Assembly: GCA_003550325.1 (NCBI GenBank)
Contig: QKWP01001193.1
Coordinates: 1 to 64,000 of the forward strand
Origin: Gigaspora rosea
Lineage: Eukaryota > Glomeromycota > Glomeromycetes > Diversisporales > Gigasporaceae
Length of the DNA stretch: 64,000 nucleotides
Direction: 5' to 3'
Each line of letters begins with the position of its first letter. Position 1 is the stretch's first letter. A program made the translations under genes and the position numbers. This document shows, piece by piece, positions 12,136-22,742 of the stretch. The notes beneath the pieces are model-generated. The model was not told where the DNA came from. It saw only the letters and a program-made list of their open reading frames with translations, and searched no databases.

Positions 12136-12489
12136 GCACATTTTTATTTTCTATATAAATCTCATTGTAACACTAAAATCATATGATAAATGATCTATGT
12201 TTACCCTACCTTAAAAGTCATTAGTTTATTTTATAAGCTTTATTAAAAGAGACTTGTTATTGCCACCCCCTACTTTTGTTAATGCCACCCCCTATTCCGG
12301 AATCTGGCCCATTTTAGCTTTTCCAGGCCACTTCTGACCTAAATCATGTAACCCAAGCCACAAAACAAGATCACATGACCAATAAAATTTGTCTTAAAGC
12401 TATTTAGTTACACAAATTTGTGTTGCATAATTTGTATAACTTTTTATCCAATCTATTTATAGACCGGGGTCCTAGGTCCAGACCAGGTC
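12136..12489. other. AT-rich spacer before the 322-bp satellite
   Basis: No gene is seen. It contains a duplicated ATGCCACCCCCTA word (near 12265-12295) and a small inverted repeat TAGACC...GGTCTA at 12461-12492. Confidence 0.45.
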
Positions 12490-14730
12490 TATATAGAATT
12501 TTATTAATAAAATTCTACAAATCTTAAAGTTCACAAATTCTTAATTAATTCTAATTTAATGTACTAAGTAAACTTGTTCAGCACCTAACATACCCAAATC
12601 GGCTATATTGTTTTTATTTTACTTGAAATTTGGAGAACAGATGCATAATTTTGGATTTTTGATCAAAAAAGTCAAATTTAAGCATCTTTTCTCCAAATTT
12701 CAAGTAAAATAAAAACAATACAGCCGATTTAATGTAATTTTAGGTACTGAACAGTTACTTAGTGCATTAAATTAGAATTAATTAGTAAAATTTTATGAAT
12801 CATAAGATTTTATAGAATTTTATTAATAAAATTCTACAAATTCTTAAAATTCACAAATTCTTATTAATTAATTCTAATTTAATGCACTAATTCAACTTGT
12901 GAAGCACCTAAAAATACACCAAATTGGCTATGTTTTTTATTTTACTTGAAATTTGGAGATCAGATGCATAATTTTGGATTTTTGATCAAAAAAGTCAAAT
13001 TTAAGCATCTTTTCTCCAAATTTCAAGTAAAATAAAAACAATACAGCCGATTTAATGTAATTTTAGGTACTGAACAGTTACTTAGTGCATTAAATTAGAA
13101 TTAATTAGTAAAATTTTATGAATCATAAGATTTTATAGAATTTTATTAATAAAATTCTACAAATTCTTAAAATTCACAAATTCTTATTAATTAATTCTAA
13201 TTTAATGCATAAGTAAACTTGTTCAGCACTAAAAATATACCAAATCGGCTATGTTGTTTTATTTTACTTGAAATTTGGAGAACAGATGCATAATTTTGGA
13301 TTTTTGATCAAAAAAGTCAAATTTAAGCATCTTTTCTCCAAATTTCAAGTAAAATAAAAACAACTCAGCTGATTTAATGTGTTTTTAGGTGCTGAACAAG
13401 TTTACCTAGTGCATTAAATTAGAATTAATTAGTAAAAATTTATAATTAATAAGATTATATAGAATTTTATTAATAAAATTCTATAAAATCTTATGATTCA
13501 CAATATTTTACTAATTAATTCTAACTTATAGCACTAGGTAAACTTGTTCAGAGCCTAAAAATACGTTAAATCAGCAGTCTTGCTTTTATTTTACTTGAAA
13601 TTTGGAGAAAAGATGCTTAAATTTTACTTTTTTGATCAAAAAAAAACCAAAATTATGCATCTATTCTCAAAATTTTAAGTAAAATAAAAATAACTCTGCT
13701 GATTTGATGTATTTTTAGGTGCTGTACATGTTTACTTAGTGCATAAAGTTAGAATTAATTAATAAAAACTTGTATATTATAAGATTTTATAAAATTTTAT
13801 TAATAAAATTCTATAAATCTTATGATTCATAAAATTTTACTAATTAATTCTAACTTATTTCACTAGGTAAACTTGTTCAGAGCCTAAAATACATTAAATC
13901 AGCAGAATTGTTTTTATTTTACTTGAAATTTGGAGAAAAGATGCTTAAATTTAACTTTTTTGATCAAAAATCCAAACTTATGCATTTATTCTCCAAATTT
14001 TAAGTAAAATAAAATAACTCTGCCGATTTTATGCGTTTTTAGGTGCTGAATATGTTTACTTAGAATTAATTAATAAAAATTTGTGTATTATAAGATTTTA
14101 TAAAATTTTATTGGGACACTTTACCATGAATTATCACCTCGATATAATCACATGGTAATTTTGATTCAGGTGATTCATACACCGTGCAATAATAACAGAT
14201 AACTGATAAGTGCTTCTAATCTAAAAAAGTGTCTTATTTCAGTACCAGTGTTATAAATCAAATATTTTATTGGCGCGAATGCAAAAAAAATGGCATTTAG
14301 CCATGGCAAAAAAAGTTCTGGTCATGTGACGATCTGCAAATTCAAAACAAATGTTTCATTCTTAGAAATCACTTATTCTCATAAGAAATAACCTTTTGTG
14401 CACTAACAAAAAATATTCCTTGATTGATTTTATAATATAAACACTAACCCCAAACCCTAACATAGACACCAACCCTAATCCTAATCTAAATAAACTTATT
14501 GGTAATCATGTGACTAGAACTTTTTAGTGCGCATTATCAATTTATCACCTGACATTTGTTTATATTTTTTGCCAATCAAAATCACCAAGTGATTATATTG
14601 AGGGTGATAAATCGTGTTAATCACTGGGTTAACTCCTCTTCAATCTTTCCATTTTATTAATAAAATTCTATAAAATCTTATGTTTCATAAAATTTTACTA
14701 ATTAATTCTAAGTAAACTTGTCAGCACCAA
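12490..14730. repeat. ~322-bp tandem satellite whose units each contain a large palindrome
   Basis: Six copies carry the marker TTATTAATAAAATTC at about 12501, 12820, 13143, 13468, 13798 and 14109/14651 (the last split by a MITE). Within each unit the arm ATTTTACTTGAAATTTGGAG is mirrored ~100 bases later by CTCCAAATTTCAAGTAAAAT, around a core of GATGCATAATTTTGGATTTT and its near-inverse. The flanks AATTAATTCTAATTTAATGC and GCATTAAATTAGAATTAATT are mirrored too. The whole unit is therefore a nested dyad. Confidence 0.88.
14113..14650. mobile_element. MITE with CCCTAA-like interior, inserted in the satellite
   Basis: It interrupts the last satellite unit and is flanked by ATTTTATT (14105-14112 and 14651-14658), a perfect 8-base duplication. 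The outermost ends (GGGACACTTT, AATCTTTCC) pair poorly, but sub-terminal inverted repeats are strong: TATAATCACATGGTAATTTT against AAAATCACCAAGTGATTATA. The interior has AACAAAAAATATTCCTTG, then ATAAACACTAACCCCAAACC. The element at 47866-48133 has the same interior, so they belong to one family. Confidence 0.8.
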
Positions 14731-14934
14731 AAAATAAATATAAGTATATTTAGACTTAGACCAGTCTGTAAAAAATTTAGAGTCTGAGTCTGGTCCGATC
14801 CTGGACCGGACCTGAACGGGACCTATTCTGATCCTGGCTGGACCCAAACCGGACCTAATTATTTGTTGTTTAAGCCCCACCCTCTTTAAAATTTTGAACT
14901 TGTTACATTAAACAAAGAATTAAATTGGAGTGGC

Positions 14935-15065
14935 CTTAGCAATCACCCAACAAAATTTGATGATTTTTTTTATTTTAATTCTATAGTTCTATAAAATTAG
15001 AATAAAAAAATTCACCGAATTCTTTTTGGTGTTGCTAAGATATTATCGCTAAAAGTTATAAAATA
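14935..15065. repeat. Single hairpin unit of the 8930-9660 family
   Basis: CAACAAAATTTGATGATTTT and TTTTAATTCTATAG are followed by the mirrored CTATAAAATTAGAATAAAAA and a CACCGAATTC arm. The layout is the same as units at 8930-9660 and 53041-53990, but diverged. Confidence 0.55.
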
Positions 15066-16039
15066 CTTTGAATTTCTTGAATTTTCAATAATCACGTTGT
15101 AATTATTGATCTGCATAATTGATCACATGGGTCATGGCTTTAGACAACCCCTATTTTTAGTATAATAATTTATAATAAACCTGATCTTTCTATGTATATT
15201 TTGGGTCTAATTAATATAAATGCATATTATAAATTATATCTGGTTGAATACAAAAAAATATAATACTTCAAAGCAATTTTGTTAGCAATTAATTAAAAAA
15301 TTTAGAAGGTTTATCAGTTTGAAAAATTGCCAAACATGGCATGTCTCCAGTAAGTCAAGTTCTCAAGCACTTTAAAAGATATTTCTTTTGTCACTTTTAG
15401 AAAAACTACATTTATTTTAAATATGAATGATAGAATATATTAAAATCTTCTGTTTCTTTTAGAAAACTATATTTAGTTTAAACATGAACAATAAAATATA
15501 TTTAAACTTTAATAAAAGAAAATTTTATATGAATTACAATTTGAGAGGAACTCTTTGATTAGATATAAAATTAGTTTTGTAACAATTTGAAAGGCTACAA
15601 CCAAATTGTATATATAATAGTAATATTATATATATATATATAGGATCTTTTTTAATATGTACACCAATTTGTCAATATACTTATTATAAAATCTAATTTA
15701 TATAGAGCTTTTTTTATATTCTTACTAAACTCATTGGTAGACAAGAGCAGACTTTCTAAAAATTATTATACAAGCTAAAACATGCTAGATACCAGTAAGC
15801 ATTTGAATAAAAATTTAATAATGTTGCATTACTTTTATAATGATTTGTAAAACAATCATTATGATACAAAAATAGTTTTTATTATATGGATTATGCTCTA
15901 ATTACAAGTTAAAATATAATTTGGCCAATTTTGTAAGGTTTATGAAAATAGCTACAAAATTTGACCCAGTCAGGTTATAAAAGCCAATTAATTAATTTTG
16001 CATAACCAAATATAATAATATTATAATATATAATATATT
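15066..16039. other. AT-rich DNA, no gene; short TA microsatellite
   Basis: Nothing coding is recognised. There is a short (TA)n run at about 15625-15642. Two similar stretches near 15390-15430 and 15455-15500 (TTTTAGAAAA-CTA-ATTTA-TTTAAA-ATGAA pattern) look like a local duplication. Confidence 0.45.
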
Positions 16040-16294
16040 CAGAGTTGGTAAAATCACTGGTCAACCAAAAATTTACTGGTCAAATTGGTCAAATGGCCAG
16101 GTCAAATTGGTCAAGTGGTCTATTAAATAAATAATTTTAGTCATACATAATAAAATATGTTTATACATATACTATATACTATATATTTAAACACCTTTGG
16201 CCAATTTGACCAATATTAAACCCTTTGACTGGCTAGTCAAATTGGTCAAATTGTCTAGTCAAGCTTGACCATTGACCAGTCCATGTTAACTCTG
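16040..16294. mobile_element. hAT-like MITE with CAGAGTT ends and TTGACC words
   Basis: It begins CAGAGTTGGTAAAATCACTG and ends inversely with CATGTTAACTCTG. Flanks are AATATATT and AATATAAT (7 of 8). The sub-terminal parts are saturated with GGTCAAATTGGTCAA words on one side and TTGACCAATTTGACC-like words on the other. The element at 63316-63523 has the same sub-terminal composition and is the same family. Confidence 0.82.
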
Positions 16295-16655
16295 AATATA
16301 ATATATATCACTATATATAATTCAAATTTGTTATTTGTTTATATCAAAATTCATGACTAAAATGTTACAAATAAAGAAATGAAATCTATATATTTACAAA
16401 ATTGAACGTTTATTTTTGGTGCAGGGTCACATAATTCATTTATTATCCAATCAAATCAAGTTATTATAAATAACAAGGTTTTATTTAGTATACTGTAGAT
16501 TATATAGCAAATTTACTCTTTAAGCCATCGTCGCAGATGCACCAACCAGGTGATCTACACTAACTATAACATCGAATTTAAAAATTTTTAAAGTAATAAA
16601 ACCTTACGTTAGATTAGAGCTATAGCAGAAATAGGACTTTTCTGATACCAAAACT

Positions 16656-18057
16656 CAGGGATGGTAAATGACCGGGTCATTTGCTCAAATGACTAATGAC
16701 CTGAAATGACCCCAGAATGACCGGTCATTTTGGTCATCTAATTTTCAAGTCATTTAAAAATGACTCGTGACCAAATGATCTAAGTCATTTATAAATGACA
16801 AAAGTCATTTGGGTCATTAGGTCATTATACATACAGTATTAGTACATATTGATTAGACCGAAAGAGTTTATACATACAAAGCTTAATATTAAAAAGGATA
16901 TTGCTAATCTTAACCCAAACTCAAATTGACTAATAATAATAAAATTATAAGAACGATTTTATATTATTTTTTTTATATTTTTATTTAATTTATTAACATG
17001 ATACACTAAGACATAGTACCTCACAAATGTCATTAAAATGTTATTAATTCTTCCGTCTAACACAAACCTAACTCCACCCATACTAAACCCACATTACTCT
17101 AAACATAACCCTAACCCTAATCATGGACCCTAATCATGCACTACTATCTAACTCTAATCCCATACTATCTAACACTAACCATATTCCCGCACTAAACCCA
17201 CCCACTAACATAGCTTCGGTGACAGCAACGGTAACAAAAGTAAAAATGCCAATAAACGACGAACTGATATCAACTATCTATAGCACTAGAAAAAGGAAAC
17301 AAACGACGTACCGAAAAATGACACGACATCAACAATATGACAAGACCGGTGAAATACGGCATAATTCGGCACTGACGAGATATGACATGGCAAATCTAGT
17401 ATAATATGATGCCACAAAATGCTGCATGACAAGACAATAACGAAACGGAACATCTAATATAGCTGGACAAAAAAATATACCCATAAACGCCAGACGTTTG
17501 GACAGAGGAGTTTTTTCAATACTTTCTAAAAATATTTCACTGACGAAATAAAATCCAGCACAGGTAATTGCGAATAATAGAATAAGAATTATGATTCAAT
17601 TCTTGAACTTGAAACGAAAACACTAGAAACGTCAAATGAAAACACCAGAAAACGACGAAACGAAACATGAAAAGAGGTACCAATAAACGATGACACCAAC
17701 GACAACACCAGTGACGACACCAGCGACGAAAAGAAGCACAAAAAACGATGACAACAGCGGCACCAACGACGAGGCAAAAGAAGAAAAAAAAGCTAGTAAG
17801 AAAAAAAAAAAAAGGTTAAAAAAAATGCTTACCTATATATATATATATTGATGTCGATCTGTATAACAGTACAGCAATAATTTCACTTCATCAAATACGT
17901 GCATAATAGGGTCTGCATGTGTCAAAGACATGGGTGCTATGAATATACGGTATATTTTTCAAATGACCCAATAGGTCATTTCACTCTTTTAAATGACCGG
18001 TCATTGGTCATTATTCACTTGAGTCACGAGGTCATTTCAGGTCATTTACCATCCCTG
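16656..18057. mobile_element. hAT-like non-autonomous element with AAATGACC terminal repeats
   Basis: The ends are CAGGGATGGTAAATGACC and the inverse GGTCATTTACCATCCCTG; the perfect 8-base duplication CCAAAACT flanks it (16648-16655 and 18058-18065). The outer ~180 bases on each side are dense in AAATGACC/GGTCATTT words. The interior has a CCTAACCCTAATC stretch near 17105, a 93-codon open frame (17123-17404) without recognisable domain, and a CGACRACACCAG-type repeat near 17690-17770. No hAT transposase was seen, so it would depend on one in trans. Confidence 0.9.
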
Positions 18058-18065
18058 CCAAAACT

Positions 18066-18706
18066 TACGGAAAATCTTTTTGCTAGTGCGCAGTAGACGG
18101 TTTCATAGATAGTCATTGTTAGAAAAGTTCCGAATGGTGCATTTGTGACGATCTTTCATGATCATCTAAAGATTATCACCAGGACAAGTGACCCGGTTAA
18201 TCCAGTTGTAATGTAAAAAACCAGCATCACACCGAATCGTGAGCTTAAGCTAAAATTCGGTCACTAAGGTTGTTCTCAAGCAGCTCTCTTGATGCAATTG
18301 CTAGTATTCGATAGGCTGCTCAATTATTTCGATTAATCTAAATTAATTGAATCAAATCGTAATAACTCTATGAAAAAAAGATTGTTATTTTGGACCGAAA
18401 TGATTAAACTCAATCTATTTTTTTTTAACCAAATCAACACATTTTATTAATCTAAATCCATATACTGTAATTTGACCCCAAGATTAAATTTTAATTAGCA
18501 AACTGCATATTAATAAATCAATGAAAACCCTGAACAAAAATTTTGGACCTAAGAACACATTTAACTCACCTTTACAGACTAGCTAATTTTTCCACATTTG
18601 ACGTATTTCATTAGACATATAAATATACTATACCGACGCACCTTAACCCGGGGAATGTATTTACGCATTAGTAGTTAAATTTTAAGAGTTTAGGGTATTT
18701 CTCAGC
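18066..18706. other. Spacer, nothing recognised
   Basis: Non-coding, without clear repeats. No gene or element border could be supported. Confidence 0.4.
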
Positions 18707-18853
18707 GGTGACATGAAAAAATCGCGATCAGGTGATTGTGACACAACAAATAATCAATAACAGTAATATATCTAATTACATAAAATTCTGGCTGCATTAT
18801 AAAGTTTAGAACGATCAAAATCACCTGATAAAGAATTTTTTCTGCCACCACTA
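18707..18853. mobile_element. Short hAT-like MITE with AATCACCTGAT arms
   Basis: A 147-base element is flanked by TTCTCAGC (18699-18706 and 18854-18861), a perfect 8-base duplication. The arms GATCAGGTGATTGTGA and AAAATCACCTGATA are inverted, as are the outer GACATGAAAAAATC and GAATTTTTTCTGCC parts. No coding potential. Confidence 0.75.
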
Positions 18854-18861
18854 TTCTCAGC

Positions 18862-19773
18862 TAATTAGATGAAAGTCCTTCAATGAATAATTTAGCTACC
18901 GGCACTCATAATTATATCGTGCTAGAATTACTAATTAGTGCATGAAATATTTAATTTCAGGGCGAATTCTAGTCAGTGCAACTCCAAGAACCTGAGGTTG
19001 CAACTTCAAGTCGATACCAACTTCAAGCACCAGCACATTAAAAAAAAAAGAATGATAAAATCAGTATTGTGTAGGTTGTTGGTAAGATAAACTATTTTTT
19101 CAAAAGACAAAATATGAATTTACCCCAAAAAGGCGAAGCCTCATACGAAGTTTAAAACCTCTAACTTTCATGAAACTTGTGAAAGACGAGGCCTCACGAA
19201 GACATGACTTCCTGTATAAAAAGCCCTCTGATAAAAGTAAAACCTTGTCATAGTTTGGACGCGAATTCATAATCCTACACTGTTTTCTAGGCGGTTGCTG
19301 ATAAAAGCTTGTAAAATCTCCGTAAAGGAAAACACTCGAGGATTTTTTGCCTATTAAAGCCCGTATTTTAACAGCAAAACTAATCTGTAATTTCTATTTT
19401 TTTTGGCAAGTATCACAACTGCTCTTTCTCTTGGTTTCTGAATTTAATTCTTTTTTTTTGGCTTTTTGATAATTGTCGTTCGTTCTCGACCTCGTAAGGA
19501 ATAAAGGCTACGTTACATAAATTAATAGAAGCTGAAGAGAAGGACATATTTAGTTATTAGTTATTATTTGCATCAATGAAACCACTAACAATGATAACCA
19601 GATTAATACTAAACCGTGACACACGACGAATTTACTAGGCCTAAAAAAGTAAACCCGAAATTAGTCAACTAAAGGGCGAAACTGAAAAAACAACCGCAGA
19701 TCACGATGTCATGTGAAATCGGCTGATTTTAGCCGATTTTTTGATTCTCCACGAATAGATACCGATTAAAAAT
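18862..19773. other. Spacer left of the segmental duplication
   Basis: No gene was recognised. Sequence here has somewhat more GC than its surroundings (for example AAAGACGAGGCCTCACGAAG near 19180), but frames are closed. Homology shared with units 2 and 3 starts at its right end. Confidence 0.4.
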
Positions 19774-21205
19774 ATGATCGATAGGAAATTTAGAGTTTTA
19801 AAAATTTCCAACTATGTTCATCATTGTAATGGATATTAAGTATATCGCAATTTAATAAAGCTTATTACGCAACTCATTTTTTTTATTCGAAAAAAAAATA
19901 ATTGACAGTTTACAAAATATTTTTTTAGAAAAATTTGTCATTAATCATGTATTTAAAGAAATCGCACAAATAACTTTATCATGAATCCTCAATCTCAACA
20001 CCAACAAATTACTATTTTACTCCTTACACTAAAAGTTTTCATGGAAGTTAAAAAACATGAAACCTGAAAAAAAATTGCAGATGTTCAGTCTTTACTCATA
20101 TGACAATAAATTCAACTATTCCATCAACAATTTCTTCATTTGGTACTGATAAAGGTTATAATTCTTTCTGATGACACTTCCATATTACTCTTCAGCATTT
20201 AATGCAATTGTTTCTTGATTAGAAACAAATTCTACCATGTTAACAATTAGTAAAATCAGTAAATGTAGACATAAAAACAGCCGATGTCATTGCTTCACTA
20301 GCTGCTTTCAAGAATATTAGAATCCACTACTTGTTGGATAGTTTTCCTTTTTTTTTTTTGTTTTATTAAAAATTTTTGACGATGACATTTGATAAATAAG
20401 TACAATAACAAAAATAAGAATCGTTCAAGTGTCGATTGTGATTGATTTCATTACTAGTTAATAACATCGAAGATAATGTTTGAGAAAACTTCAATTATGT
20501 CATTAGATGCTTATTTGAATTATCGACAAAAGTATAATAATACGATCATATCGTGATTTGAAACAACAGTTTAAGCATTAATAATGAATGCAGAAATAAC
20601 GTCTGTCTTTTTTCATCATTTAATAATAAAAAACAACCAATTTAAAAAAATTTTTTTACAAAAAAAGGCCGTGCGGCCTAATATAGGGCGTTAAGGGGCA
20701 TCTTTTATCTTACTAGTAAGAAACTAAATTTGCGATTTGCTATGATAATTTCCTTTTAGCGACCTATATTCTTAATAGTTTTTATGCTAGATCTAGAATA
20801 TTTTGTCATTATCACAAAAATGTAAGTTTTCTCAATCTAGTTATTTGATTTTTGATTTTTATTAAATTTGTCTTCACATTTTTAAAATTGTTATCGGCAA
20901 CATTAGGTCTTTACTTTTTTTAAATTGTTATTAGACTGCGTCGACAACAGTTTGTTTTTGTTTTCTTTAAAATTGTCTTGTGTTGATCATAATTTAATTA
21001 GTCTTTCTTTAAAATCTTATTGAGTAAAATCAGGTTAGGTCTTTGTTTCTTAAATTCTTATTAAACAGAATTGCACATTTTTAGATTTTGCTCTTTTAAA
21101 ATTCTTAAAATCATTACTTGACAGAATTACATGTTATTAGATTTTGCTTTAAAATTATTGTCGGATGAAGTTGCACATTATTAATTTTTCATTTTCTAAT
21201 TTAAA
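19774..21205. repeat. Segmental-duplication block A, unit 1 copy
   Basis: It starts at GATCGATAGGAAATTTAGA and is recognisably the same sequence as 34176-37570 (apart from an insertion) and 58393-60830. Shared landmarks are TAATGGATATTAAGTATATC, CCTCAATCTCAACA-CAACAA, GTACTGATAAAGGTTATAAT, GGCCGTGCGGCC and ACTAGTAAGAAACTAAATTT. On the minus strand short open stretches such as the one around SNQETIALNAE (near 20200) are seen in all three copies but are broken everywhere. I infer a decayed gene or long non-coding spacer. Unit 1 jumps from block A directly to block B near 21205, lacking the middle part found in units 2 and 3. Confidence 0.8.
20666..20679 (-). terminator. Perfect GC hairpin followed by a T run (minus strand)
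   Basis: AGGCC-GTGC-GGCCT forms a 5-bp stem with a 4-base loop. On the minus strand it is followed directly by TTTTTTTG. The same arrangement survives in unit 3 at 59469-59482 but falls in a deletion in unit 2. It resembles a transcription end signal, but no transcript is known. Confidence 0.25.
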
Positions 21206-22742
21206 TGTTTATATATTAAAATCTTTGTTTTATGGAGTTTTATCTATTATTAATGTTAACTGCCAATGTGTAAGTATGAACTTTTAAAAAAGACACTCGG
21301 AATAATACTGTAACAACATCCATCATTTCGCGTAATGTTTGCCAACTAAAACATTGACAAAGTGACTAACAATTTACTTTGCAGAATTTTTCGGGCTTTT
21401 CTCAAAAAATTATTCATATTTTCTTTTATCAGAATTTATCATTTTACTGCTCGCATTGTTTTTTTGAATACATTATCATACTAACATGGTTTCCTAGTGA
21501 ATATATCCAAACCCATTAAAGTGCGATTAAGCAATTGGGTAAGAAAAATATTAAAAATATAAGAAAAATTTTCTCAATAATATTTGGCAACATTAGTTAA
21601 ATGTTGTTTTTTTACTTAGTGTCAGTAAAATTTACAAAAAAACGATAATAATCATAATGACATATATGTTAAACTCAGTGTTGGACAAATTAGTGATTGG
21701 TATGAATTCAAGTACACGTTACCTAAAATTGACAAACCAAACGACGTCTTCAAAAATACGAAAGTCAATAAACACAATAATATTGATACAAATTAATGAC
21801 CATGTTCAAGTTTTTATAAATAAAAAATATCAAGTCAAAAATTATAATATACAAAAATAAATCAAGAATATTACTGAAGAAATATGAGAACTCTATTTTT
21901 ATTTTACTGTTCTCAAAAAAAATTTTAATAGAGAACAGTAAAAAAATTTTTACTGTGCACAAATTTAAAACAGTGTTCTCATGAGAACTCTGAGAACACT
22001 AATTTCGAACACTGGATATAACATATATGAATTTAAAAAATTTTATTGCACGAATTCGTTCATAATTTTTAAAAAACATATATGCCTTTCTGAACATTAA
22101 TTTTGATATTAGTCACAAATAAATGTTATAAAGAACCATTCAGTGCTATCCTTTATTATTCTATTTTATAAAATGTTTCTTTCGTTTTGATTATCAGTAA
22201 TTTTAAGTTATGCGAATTTAGTAAATAAAATCATGTACCCGAAAATCTTTTAGACGGTTGCCAAAATTCTACATCTAGCCTGCGCTAAACATAAATTAGG
22301 GCCAACACTATTCTAAATCGGGCCAATTTTATCAAAGAACAGGATGTCGAAGAAATTGGTTATGCTTCATTTTTTGCAGGTATAGATTATAGTATTAATA
22401 AATTAGATTATAACCAAGCTTATGGAAAATTTTGGCAAGACTCAAATATTGAACTTCCTAAATATTCTTAATGTTTACTCTATAATATCACGATGAATCA
22501 AAAAGACCTTGAATAATAGATTAGTTGCTTGATTTTTTAGCAATCAACTTCAACAAATCTAAAAGCAACAAATTAATTAAAATAAACAAACTTTTAGTTT
22601 TTAGTACAAAATAAGTAAATCTAAGTTATTATATTTACCTTCAGGTGTAAAATTGTACTTTTGAGTTACATATCTTTTATCTATTTAAAATTATAAAGCA
22701 AATTTTGAATTTTCTTTCCAGAAAATTATATGCAATAAAAAA
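21206..22742. repeat. Segmental-duplication block B, unit 1 copy
   Basis: Homologous to 45476-47219 and 62870-64000. Landmarks are GGAGTTTTATCTATTATTAA, TTTACTTTGC-GAAT-TTTCGGG, GGTTTCCTAG-GAAT, CAAGTACACGTTACCTA and ACGACGTCTTCAAAA. At 21674-21694 it keeps 19 bases of a MITE end that is complete in unit 3. Near 21880-22015 it holds a separate dyad built from GAGAACTCT/GAACAGTA words not present in the other units. Confidence 0.8.
22301..22471 (+). pseudogene. Terminal coding exon of an unrecognised plus-strand gene
   Basis: A 56-codon open stretch on the plus strand follows an AG (AAATTAG) and ends with TAA. It is rich in aromatic and acidic residues (GYASFFAGIDYSINKLDY, FWQDSNIELPKYS). The composition is that of coding sequence rather than AT noise. 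It points toward the 3' end of the minus-strand repeat-protein gene, 271 bases away. In unit 2 the same stretch (46770-46940) is preserved in sequence but shifted and stopped (PKYS end still visible), which supports a real gene that has decayed. Upstream exons could not be found. Confidence 0.5.

Noticed and set aside
17105..17135. CCCTAACCCTAA-like words, also near 14450 and 48010, as telomere sequence
   Set aside because: Only two or three units each, inside MITEs or a hAT element; no terminal array.
17123..17404. 93-residue ORF in the hAT element as a transposase
   Set aside because: No hAT motifs and low-complexity composition; kept only as a note.
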